This document shows, piece after piece, positions 24,701 through 36,700 of a DNA stretch of 64,000 bases; position 1 is the first letter of the stretch; every line of letters starts with the position of its first letter. Source of the stretch: Chelonoidis abingdonii (taxonomy: Eukaryota > Chordata > Testudines > Testudinidae); contig NC_133774.1 of the NCBI RefSeq assembly GCF_003597395.2, positions 50,320,680 to 50,384,679 of the forward strand, in the 5' to 3' direction. The translations under genes were made by a program, and so were the position numbers. The notes below the pieces were generated by a model. That model saw only the letters and a list, made by a program, of their open reading frames with translations, was not told the origin of the DNA and searched no databases.

Positions 24701-27700
24701 AGGCCCTGCCGATGAAGCACTAATCAGAAACATCCCTCTTTCTTCATTGGCTACCTCTCTTACTATCAGCTTCTGAAGAGATATAACTGAAGGCTTCTGG
24801 TCCTATAGAAAATAATCACAACAAACGCAGAAGAAAAATTATCGTATTACAAAAGATAAGCATTTTTAAAAGGACAATTGTTACTTTTTCAAATTAATCT
24901 TAGTCTTGACTTTTATGGTCACACTCTAAGTGTATTTTGCCAAAAATCAGCTGGTGGGCTCAAGTTTGAATGCAGGCAAGCAAATATTCTATCAAGTATT
25001 CCTTTCAAAAGTCAAATTATGATTTATTTTACACTGTCTTTGGGATAAATTATTGGGGTAAAACTGGTGTTTATATGTTAAAAAATGTCACTCTGTAGTG
25101 TCCTATAGACTACCTGGGTTAGGAATAATGTTTCTGTCTTTTCCCCTGATGTCTAATTGCATAGGCTTGTGCAGAGTTCCTCAAGGGCAAAATTTTCAAA
25201 ACCATCCAAGTGATTTAGAAGCCTAAATCCCATTGATTTTCTATGAGATTTAAGCTCCAAATTCATGTAGGTGCTTTTGAAAAATTTACTCACAAACATT
25301 TTATATATTTGACATATAATGTATTTATTACTGTATTTGCAATTAAAATAAATCTTCACTTTTGCTTTACAGATTTTAAATTTACTTTTACACAAAACTA
25401 AAAGAACCTGCTCTATTATGAACCTTCATAATCAGGTGAGACACAACTTAAAAATAAATTCTCCCCTCTTTTCTGCTCAACTCCCTCTTCCTAAAAAAGA
25501 CAGTTACCTTTTCCATAACTGTTGTTCTGCGAGTAGTGTTGCTCATGTTCATTCCCTATTAGGTGTGTGTGTTCACCACATGCACCGGTGGTGCCAGAAG
25601 TTCTTCCGTCAGCAGTATCGTAGGGGTGCAGCTCTGGTGCCCTCTTGAGTGGCGCCCACAGGGTGCGGCACAAGGGGCACTGCTGACTCGCCTTGCCCTC
25701 AGTTCCTTCTTGCAGGAAACTCTGACAATGGGGAAGGGGGGCAGGCCGTGAAATGGACATGAGTGACACATCTCACAGAACATGGAAAAGGTCTTTTCTT
25801 CTTCTAGTGCCTGCTCATGTCCATTCCATTAGGTGACTTCCAGCAGTTCCTGTGGAGGTGGGTAGGAGTTCACAGCTAGGCAAATTGTAATACAGCTCTG
25901 CTGAACCCAGCATCATCTCTGGTCTGCTGAATGATGGTGTAATGAGACGTAAACGTGTGGACCGAAGACCATATCGCGGCTCTACAGATGTCCTGGATAG
26001 GGATGTGCACCAGGAAGGCCACCGAAGATGCCTGTGCTCTAGTCGAAGGGGCCCTGACGATCATCTGCGGTGGCGGGTCCTTTTCTAGGTCGTAACAGGT
26101 CTTTACGCAAGAGGTGATCCAGCTGGAAATCCTCTGCAAAGAAAGCAGAAGGCCCTTCATCCTATCCACCGTAGCGATGAAGAGCTGGGTCGATTTATGG
26201 AAAGGCTTGGTACATTCTAAATAAAAAGCCAAGGCCCTCTGGATGTCAAGCGTGTCCAGACACCTCTCCTTATCAATCTTCTGTGGCTTTGGACAGAACA
26301 CAGGCAGGAACACATCCTGGCTCATGTGGAAGGAAGATACCACCTTCAGTAGGAAGGTTGGGTGGGGCCGCAGCTGGACCTTGCCTTGATAAAACACTGT
26401 GTAAGGTGGTTCGGAGGTCAAGGCCTTAATCTTTGAGACTCGTCTCGCCAACATCATCACCACCAGGAAAAAGTGACCTTCCAGGACAAGTAAGGAAGGG
26501 AGCAGGAGCCCAGCAACTCAAAAGGCAGGCCTGTGAGCCTGGAGAGGACCAGGTTAAGGTCCCACTGCAGGACAGGGGCCCGTACCTGTGGGTAAAGCCA
26601 CTCAAGGCATCTCAGGAAGCTGACAGTCATGTTGTGAGAAAAGATCATCTGACCTTGGATCAGCTGGTGGAACACAGAGATGGCTGCAAGGTGCACTCTA
26701 ATGGAAGAATGCACCAGACCCCGGGTCCTGAGTTGCAGTAAGTAGTCCAAGATGGACTGCACTGAAGAACACGAGGGAGAAATGCCACACTCCAACATCC
26801 AGCAGGAAAAACTTATCCACTTGATCAGGTAAGTTAAGTCTCGTGGATGGCTTCCTACTTCTGAGGAGGACCTGCTGGACCTCCTCCGAGCAGGTACGCT
26901 CCTCCAGGTTCAACCACAGACCATCCACACCAAGAGGTATGGAGACTCCAGGTTGGGGTGTAGGAGCCGACTGTGATCCTGTGACAGCAGGTCTGGGCGA
27001 TAGGGAAGGTGCCTAGGAGGGGCCACCGCCATGTTCATGAGCGTGCCAAACCAGTGCTGGCGAGGCCACGAAGAGGTGATTATGATAATCTGTGCCTTGT
27101 CTCTCTTGATCTTCACTAGGACCCGGCTGACCAGAAGGATCGGAGGAAATATCAGACCCTCAGCCCACGACAGGAGGAAGGCATCGGAGAGGGAGTCCTT
27201 GCTCAAGCCCTGTCAGGAGCAAAACCAATGGCACTTTCTGTTTTGCCAGATTCTGCTTGAAGGGCTTCCCCACTTCTGGAAGATAATGCAGGCCACCTCT
27301 GGGTGGAGCAAACACTCGTGATGAGAGGAGAAGTCCCTGCTGAGGTGTTCTGCTAGGGCGTTCCTGATGCCGGGGGAGGTGACCAGCTTCCAGATGGATG
27401 CCGTGGTCGATGCAGAAATCCCAGAGACAGGAAGCTTCTTGGCAGAGAACCGACAAGCGTGCTCCTCCTTGCCTGTTGATACAGAACATCAAGGACATAT
27501 TGTCCGTCAAAACTCTCACCACTTTGCCCACCAGGTGCGGCAGGACGACCCTACAGGCCAGCTGGACATCTCTGAGCAACTTGACATTTATCATGTAACA
27601 TTGTCTCCTTTAGAGTCCACATCCCCTGGGTCCAGAGATGTCAGAGCTGCACCCCCAATCGAGGTCCAAAGCATCCAACATTAGCTCGACAGATGGAGCG

Positions 27701-30700
27701 GGACTGTTGAACGAGACTCCTTCTAGGGTCTTCCTGCAATCAGTCCACCACTGCAGCAAGATGCGAAGCAGCGGAGGGATGGTTACAATCTTTTCCAGGT
27801 GGTCCCTGGATTGGGAATAGGTTGATGCCAGCCATTGCTGCAGGGGCAGCATGCAGAGTCTGGAAAGGCGGACCACGTATGTACAAGCTGTTGTCAGGGG
27901 AAACGCGGACACTTCTGCGATGAAGTCCATGAGGGAGCGAAACATGTCTAAAGGCAGGCACACTCTCCACTGGGTCGAGTCGAGCACGGCTCCAATGAAT
28001 TCTATCCTTTGAATTGGAACTAACATGGACTTTTTGTAGCTGATCAGTAGTCCTATGCAGCAGCACGTGACTTGTAGTGTAGTGATGTCACGTTGGACTG
28101 AGCCTGGGAGCTGCCTTTGACCTGACAGTCGTTGAGGTACAGGTAAATCTGGATTCCTCAACATCTGAGGTAGGCCGCGACTACTGCCATACACTTGGTG
28201 AACACCCTTGGTGCTCTCGTCAGGCCAAACGGAAGGACCGCAAACTGGTAGTGGCCGAGGCAACCGTAAAACAGAGAAAGCGTTTGTGTCCTGGGAAGAT
28301 TGCTATGTGAAAGTATGCGTCTTTCAGATCGAGAGCGGCATACCAGTCTCCCTGATCCAGGGAGGGGATAAAGGAGGCCAGGGAGACCATGAGAAACTTT
28401 AGCTTTCTTTAGGTATCTGTTGAGGTCTTGCAGGTTCAGGATGGGACACAGACCACCCTTGACCTTTGGGATCAGAAAGTACTGGGAATAGAAACCCTTG
28501 TTCCGGTACGGAGGCAGGATCATCCCCAGCTGTAAGAGTCCCTGAATCTCCTGCTCAGGAAGATTCTTGTGAGAAGAGTCCCTAATGAGGGACAGAGAGG
28601 GTGGGGGCGGTGTAAGTACATTGGAGGGTGTATCCCTGCACTGCCATACTGAGGACCCAGCAGTCCGAAGTTATTGCCGACCACGCCAGGAGGAAAAAGG
28701 AAAGGCAGTTTCAAAAAAATTGGGAAAATAGGATCCAGGAAACAGACTGTGCACCTCCATCTGTAGTCCTTGGGATTTTTGTGCGTCAGGTCCTGCTGGG
28801 GCTGGCTCCCTTGCCCCTGGGAAAGTTGCGGTTTGAACTGCTTATGTGCCAGGCCCGGAATATAGAGCCCCAGGGTTTTTAGGGTATATGGGGAGTCCTT
28901 CAGCAGCATCAGATTCTGCTTGAAGGGCTACCCTGGCAGTGGCCGTGCCTTCACTGAGGATCACCCGGAATTCTTTCCAGGAACTTTCCAGGAGGGCATT
29001 CTCAAACTTGGCCACAGTCTGCCACATATTAAAGTCGTAACGGCCAAGGAGGGCCTGGTGGCTGGTCACCCTCAACTGTAAGCTAGATGAGGAATAAATG
29101 TTTTGTCTGAACAAGTCCAGTCTCCTGGAGTCTATTTTTTTTGGGTAACTCTGGGTTGCCCCTGGCGTTACTGTGGTTAACTGCCTCGACCACCAGTGAA
29201 TTTGGGGCAGAATGAGAGTAAAGGTATTCGTGCCCCTTAATCAAGACAAAGTACTAATGCTCTATCCATTTGGAAATGGAGGGCAGAGAGAAGGGGGTTT
29301 GCCACAAGGCATTGGATATCTTCAGTACCCCTTTGTGAAGGGAAAGGGCTACCTTACCAGAGGCTGTGGAGAGGACATCAAATATGGAGTCCACTTGCTC
29401 CTCCAACTACTCCACCTGCAGGCCAAGGTTGGATGTGACCCTCTTCAACAGCTCATCCAGAGGAATCGGGTGAGGGGCTCCATGATGGCCTCGTCCAGCG
29501 ACGACAAGGAGGAGGCTGGTACCGTGGGTTACATGACACCCATTGGTGGTCCAGAAGACTGTTCTCTTTGGTCCACATGGACTTGCTGGGTCTTATCCCT
29601 GGGGCCTCAGGCACCAGAGTTGGGTTGTCGATGCCACAGGCCTGTCCGAGGCTCCCGATGCTGAGCATGCATGCTGGGAGGGCTGGGTGAATTCCCACAG
29701 ATTCCAGGGGTACCATAGGCCCGGCTACTGGACCTGGGGCCACAGGACAGGGTTCAGTAGTAAAGACGCAGGCAGCACTGAGGGTCTGGGAGGCTGCTCC
29801 AACAATGTGGAGCCATACCAGAGCCATGCCATATCCGGAGCAATTGCTGCCCGGTGACCTGGATCCACTGGATCGGCGACTGCATGCCTGGCGATAATCA
29901 CAGTCGCATCTAGAGGAGGACCAGTCCAAGCAGGACATGCGCCTCCACAGGAACCTCGGGGACCAGTCACGCTTGCAGATCTGCGACAGGAGACTGGCAA
30001 TCCATGCCTCATGCTTTGAGACCAGTACTGGGATGAGGAGGAGGACTTGGAGGTACTGTGGGCCAGATGTCAGGGGGACCTCTCTGAATATGGTGACACC
30101 TGTCTCAGGGATTGTTGGTGGGAACTGTGGCTGTGGTCCTCCAATCATTCCCGGGATCTGTAATGACATTCCGGTGACACGAAGGGCTGGCCCCAACATT
30201 CCTGTCAGGGAGTGTGCGCCTCTGCGAGTCTGCACCAGGTAACCAGCGAAGTCCGCCTCGAATCCTGCTGCTGGTGCCCAAGGTCCAGTGACTGTAGAGG
30301 GTTCCGATGCATCTGCCTCCCTAAATCCGAGGCATGATGGCTTAGAGTGGGTGAGCGGTGGTGGGACATCCCCCTCGATGGGGAGGACAGAAAGGCCCCA
30401 AGGTGCGCTTATCCCGAGGTCTGGGCACCGCCGGAGCTGGTATGGGCAGCACCAGGAACATCAGGATCTCCTGCACAGCCTGGAGTGCTTCAAGCATCGA
30501 TGGCACCTGAAGATGATGAAGGCTCGCCTCTGTGTCTGGGCTTCCAGGCAAGCAGTACTGGTTTACCATGGCGCCAGGCGCAGAATCAGAAGGGGCCCCT
30601 GCCAGCCCAATCCCCCGGCCGGCTGAACCTGCCAGGAAAGCTGCCCCCCCCCCGCTCCACCCCCACGCCTCTTCCCATCCCTGCTCCACCAGAGTCCCGC

Positions 30701-33700
30701 CCCACTCCGCCTCTTTCCCCCCAAACTCTCTCCCCTGAGCTATGCATCCCAGGGGACTGCAGCAGGGGTTGGGCCCACCCAGCACTCATTGGGCGGCGAG
30801 AAGTGAAGCGACCTGACCCCAGCCCGCTCCACCGGCTCCCAGCCGCGCCAGCAGTGAGTGCCTGGGGGCAGTACTCCCTCCTGCAAAGTCTTGGAGCCAG
30901 AGGAGCAGAGCCAAGTGGGCCGGGGCCGAATCACGCCAATTCCCGCCACCCCGTGAGTGCGGATCAGGTCTGCCCTGCACTCACCAGGTGGCAGGAAGTG
31001 GAGCGACCTGACCCCAACCCACTCCACAGGCTCATGCTGGGGGGGTGGGGGGTTCACCCCTACCCCCCAAGCCTGGACAAGAGATGAAGTGGTGGGGAAG
31101 GGGCATGGGATGGGGAAGAGAAGTGGGGCGGGGGGAAAGAGGCAGTGGGGCCAAAGGGGGTTGGGTGGGGAGGAGATGGATCAGTGGGAAAGAGCATGGG
31201 ATGGGAAAGAGAAGGGGTTGGGGGAAACGGAGGCAGGAGGAAAGAGGCAGGGGTGAAGGAAGGGCATGGGATGAGGAGGAGATGGGGCAGTGGGGAAGGG
31301 GCATAGGATGGGGAAGAGAAGGGGATGGGGGATGCGAGGGTGGGGGAAACTGGACCCCAGCATGCAGCATCCCCTTGGCAGAAGCTGGCCCATTGAACCC
31401 TCACCCTGACAAGCCACACCTCCCCTGCATCTGTACCACCCTGATGAGCCCCCACAGACACCCTCCCCACTGAAACCCAACCACCTGCACCCCCTCGATG
31501 AACCTCACCTCCCCTGCACTTAGACACACACCCCCTGCTGAGCCCCAAACACCTTCACTTGGATCTCCTGCAGAGTCCCATTGCCCCTGCACCTGAAACC
31601 CCTCAATGAGCTTCTGTGCATCCAGATCTCCCACTGAGCCACCTGCACCCAGACTGCCCCACAAAGTACTCTCTTACCCCCACCTGGATCCCCCCATAGT
31701 AAGTTCCTCTGCACTTGGATCCTGCTACCAGGCTGAGCCTTCTCACCCACACCTGGTGCACCTGGCACAGGGGGCAGGGCCCCAGGGTGTTTCTGGGGCA
31801 GGCCTGGTCTTTGCACTGTGTCAGGGTCGGATGCAGCCTCACTGTCGAGTCCCTGTCCCAGGGTGGGGTGGGGTAGAGGGGAGGCTGCAGGGTAATCTCC
31901 CACCTCCGTGAAACCAGTAGCCTGTGGTCCCCACTGCCATGTTGGAGCCTCCACATTTATTTATTGACAAATAAAATTTGCAGAATTTAAAAATACTGTA
32001 CGCAGAATGTCTACCTTTTTGGTGCAGAATCTCCTCAGGAATATGGGGTGTTGTGCAGCTGTGATGCTGGGACTGTGAGGAAGGTGGTGGGCAATGGGGA
32101 GGTCTATGGGTGGGGGGTGCTGGGCGAGCGGTGTGCTGTGCAGGGTGCTGTGCAGTTGTAGGAGGCCAGTGGGAGAGGTCTCTGGGAGCATGGGGGCTGG
32201 GCATAAAGATCTGTGGTGCAGGTCTCTAGGTGAGGGGGTGCTGGGCATAAGGGTGGGGCATTGGGCAAGGGGGTGGTGTGGTGTGGGCCTGCCCTCAAGG
32301 GGAAAGGGCATGCTGGCAGCACAGGGCTGGGCAGGCCAGTGTGCATCTGGCAACTGCAGGTTTGTAAACAGTGCCTCCTGCTGGGCTGCACAGAGCGGGG
32401 CTGCTCCCGCCGTGCTGTGCCCCCAACCCACCCATCACTCTGGAGACTCACCATCCCGCCCCCCTGCACCTTTCCCCATGGAGGCCCACAAATATGTTTG
32501 CACCAGGCTCACAAAAAGTTAATCCAGGCCTGCAGGCAAGGAACGGGGTGGGCTGCATTGCTCAACACGAGCTGAGCTCAACTTCCTGACGGGGGAGATG
32601 AGCCACCTGGCACTGGTCTTAACTTGCCCCCAGCCCTGTCTTTCCCCTTGCAGAGAATCGGAGACCGTTCCCTACCGGCCTTCTTGAACTTCTTGGCTGC
32701 AGCTGTGGATAGGGATCAGTGCTGGCTTGACAATGGCACTGGCGCGGCACTACGCACTGATGCCCCGGTGCTGAGTCAGACCTTTGCTTTGGGGTCGGAG
32801 TGAGTGCCGACTTCATCAGGAGCACTTTGAGTCTGATCTCACGCTCTTTCTTGGTCCTAGATTTAAAGGACTTGCAGATTCAACACTTAACACTTATGTG
32901 ACCTTCACCAAGCCACCTGAGACAGCTACTTGGCGGATTGCTCATGGGCAGGGGCAGTTAGCAGTGATCACAGGGCTTAAAGCCTGGGGTCCAGGGCATG
33001 CCCCGTCCTCTGCCTAAGTCCCGGAAAGGACTAACAAAACTAACTGCTGCTAAGGGCTAGCTAACTCAATTATTAACTATGTACACTAACTTTACAAGAA
33101 CTCTAGTTTGCACGAATGAAGCCTAAGCAACGCTAGTAAGAGCAGCGAACGTTCCGTGCACAGTCACTGGCGGCAAGAAGGAACTGAGGGTGGGGGGAGC
33201 TGGCAGCGCCCCTTATATGCACCATGTGGGCACCACTCCAGAGGGCACTAGAGTTGCTCCCCTACGGATACTACTGAGGGAAAAACTTCCAGCACTGGTG
33301 CATGTGGCGAGCACACACACCTAATATGAAACGGACATGAGCAAGCACTTGAAGAAGAACATAGACTAACTTTGGAAATAATCTTAGTTTTCCATATACA
33401 AATACATTTTTGCTCAGACAAGATTCCCAGCACCATAAAAAAACCCAACAATGTTACTATCAGTATAACTGGATAACAAAACCTAGAAGAGCAGCTAACT
33501 TTTAAGAAACGCACAAGTAAAATATTTAAAATATGTATTAAAAATGCTGTTTATATACTTACAACAGCTGCAAATATATATTTTTGGTCTTTTTCTTGTA
33601 AAAACAGCAGCACATCAGTTAGAAGCAGGGCTAAACTATCTTTAAAAAAAGAGAGTGGTTTTAATGAAAGATATCACAATCAATTTCTCCTTTTAACCTG

Positions 33701-36700
33701 AAGACAAATCCTGATCAATAGAAACTTAAGAATTCTTACAGTAAACTGAGTATGAAATATGTGCATCTCATCACAGTCTGCGGAAAGCAATTTCAGGCTA
33801 CCATTTTACAGCTTGTGTGAACGATGGCACTTTTAGCTGCCCCCTTCCTGCAACAGAATGCTGGATCACTTGATCAGTAAGTACTAACTTGTATGGAAAA
33901 AAGGGACAAGCACCAAATTGCCAGCATTTCCTCCTGAAGTGACTAGGTGTTCTTTGGAGAAATCGCATCCAAAGACAGATCCACAGTAATTTATTTTCTT
34001 GTTGTTGAGGCTTGACATAATCACAGAACAAGGAAATATGGGTAAAAGCATTTGTGTATTTTTTCCTAATTTATAAGACAAACCATGAATAGATGGCTTT
34101 TAATGGGATGTTAATGGCAGCAAAAAAGAAAACTGTGTATAATTAAACACCGTAGACCAAAATCTGCACTTAGATGTACATATGCGGCTCCAGTCGAATT
34201 TGGTCCCGAGTTTTCTTCTCAAATGAAGGTGTTGCAAGTGCAGGTGAATGTGATTTTGACACCAGGGGCCAAAATCAGACGTGAAGTACTGGGTGGTGTA
34301 AATGTATATGTCAGTATGTCAGTGTGCATGTAAACTGCATGCTACGGGTGCAGAGAGGCAGGTTTGCAGCAAGAAATGCAAATAGCAGCAGAGTGCAAGA
34401 ATCTTGTGTGATTGGTTATGTCATGTCTGAATTTGGCCCCATGCCTAGGTATACTGTTCATCACATACAAACCACAATACTTTCTAATCTAGAATTACCC
34501 TGTCAGCAATTAGCAGCATTTCTTGTTCCTTACGGTACCTTAAATTCCACTACCTCACGAACTCACATTTGTGAACTATTGTTACAAGTGATTTTCTCTT
34601 TTTAACCCAAATGTTAATTTTTATACATTATTTGCAAATAAAAAGCTACGGAATTTCTTTGCAAAGATGTGGTACCTTTGAAACGTCCAGTAGCAGTTTT
34701 CCAATACACCAAACCTTCATGCAAAAGTGTCCTCTCTTTCTTTTTCAGGTCCTGCTTCCTGAAAACATGGCCATTTTTCAATTTGGTATAAGTTTTGTTT
34801 TCAATCTTATTGAGAATCTCCAGCAATTTTTGCCTTTTCTCATATTCATTGACTTTCAAGTCTACTGCTGCAATCATGTCCTTAATCAGGCAATGGGCTT
34901 TGCATAAGTCTTTATGCTCTTCTGTTCCTTCTGTATGAAACAAAGAACAGACAACATTACAGTATTCACCCTATTCAAGAGATGACATTTTTCCTGATTT
35001 TATATGATCTGCTTAACACAGTTCCAGACTTAAATCAACTGATATGTTGTAAACAGACCTGGGAAATTAATTTCTGATAAGTAATTTATTTGAAAAATAT
35101 AGTCTTTTTTTGTATTTGTGATATGTCCCTGAGCAGTTTGTAATCATCTCAGATTTATTCAATAGTCAGAATTACTTGCCAAATAGTTTCAGCAAATAAT
35201 TCATATATACTGTTTATTCTTTATAAGCAATTCACTTGCAGTATTCAACATTTAAAATTTACATTATACACATAGATCACATGGCATGGCATGTCTCCTG
35301 ACTGGATGAAAATAATTTAGAATCTGGTTTACATCATGAATAGTTGCATATTCTCCATTTTTGCAAATATGCCTGTCAGTTTATTGATCACTAGAATATT
35401 CAAAGGCGGCAAAGAAAGAATTGAAGCAACTTTGTATGACTATTAATGGAAAACATTTTGTAACATTTTATTGTCCAGCACTAGTTATGAGACACTTCCT
35501 TGAATTCACTTAAATAGTTTTCCAGGCTTAGTCCCAAAAAAGTTCCACATCTGACATTCAAGATCTTCTGCTAAAACAATTAGACTCTTCAGAATTTTGA
35601 GGCTTATCTGAACCTGACCTCTGAAACTTTTAAAGTCTGCCCATTCCTAACAAATATATACACCAGACATACTGTTTGGGTGACATTTACCCCGTGTAGA
35701 CAGCTTAAGTGGTGCACAGAGGCTTTGTGTTGGCTCTCAGCACAATTGCAAATTTCACGCTTTGGGACTATGTTGCATATATTATGCAAGAGATGTATTC
35801 AAGTTCCAGATTTGTCTCTGATATGAGGCAAGATAGAATCTATTACTCACCTTTTGAGTACTGCAGTATCCTTTCTACCAGAACTGGGTATTTCGTGATG
35901 CGCTGAGTGACAAGCAGAATGCATTCTGGGATTCCTCGACGTCGAGCCAAAAGATTGCTATTTCGCAGCTTTAAAAATAATTATGCATATTTTATTGTAA
36001 GTAGGAAAGTTACACTAAAATATTAATTTACTAGCAAAAGGCATTAGATCTACATGTGCTAAAAAAATTGAAACTGAAAAAAAATGTTAAATTATCTGCA
36101 CTATCCACAGTGAAATGTCAGATATCATCCTGATACTCCCAGCTATTGAGTCTATATCTACATTTCCATTAATGCTGAGAAAGTGCAAATTATACACAAA
36201 ACCAAGCTTTACATTCATTATCTGTGCCTCATTTGATATATAATCCTTTGTTCAGTGTGGAGATCTTTTCTATACAGTCAGAGGTGGTTTAGCTGGATGT
36301 CTGAAAGATATAATTGATGAGGTGGCTCATAACTGGAATGTGTGTTTATTACAGACTTATGTTCTAATCTAAACAAAAATGGAATTTACCAACTCTCTGA
36401 TTACGCAGGACTCTCTGTTTTGTTTTGTTTTTAATAAGATATTGCAATAGATCTATTGAATACCTTGGACCTGATTCTGAAAGGGAACTCAATCCTATTT
36501 CCCATTTTGCACCTACAATTATTTGTGCCCACAAGATTGCATGAATAAAATGGGAGGTTACTTCTTAAAATCAGGCCCTGTGTTCTTTAAATCAGAACTA
36601 CAAATTATGAACATGTTTTCTGGCCACTTTGTTAACAACAGTTACATTTTTGTAAGAACTTACTTTAATAAAATTCTGGAACTTCTTGTTTTGTTGCAGC

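Larger units (their letters stand above)
25524..33360 (-). mobile_element. DIRS-type tyrosine-recombinase retrotransposon with an internal insert
   Basis: The left end (25524-about 25715) and the right end (about 33170-33360) are inverted copies over roughly 190 bp: GTTCT, GTGTTGCTCATG/GTGCTTGCTCATG, TATTAGGTGTGTGTG, CACATGCACC and CTCAGTTCCTTCTTGC recur in the same order. On the minus strand, in order, lie a gag-like region (about 30.3-29.4 kb), reverse transcriptase (28.5-27.7 kb), RNase H (27.6-27.2 kb) and tyrosine recombinase (26.9-25.9 kb). This order, the inverted ends and the lack of an integrase define the DIRS group. The frames are broken several times. It has the same orientation as ARHGEF28 and lies in the intron between the two halves of the PH domain. 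Confidence 0.85.

Noticed and set aside
30347..31087. Plus-strand frame of 246 codons rich in Pro, Ala and Gly
   Set aside because: It lies in a GC-rich repeat block with long frames on both strands at once, has no domain or initiation context, and crosses the apparent border of the insert.
31045..32522. Several overlapping frames of 100-162 codons
   Set aside because: They follow a purine-rich minisatellite and C-rich sequence; low-complexity composition explains the lack of stops.
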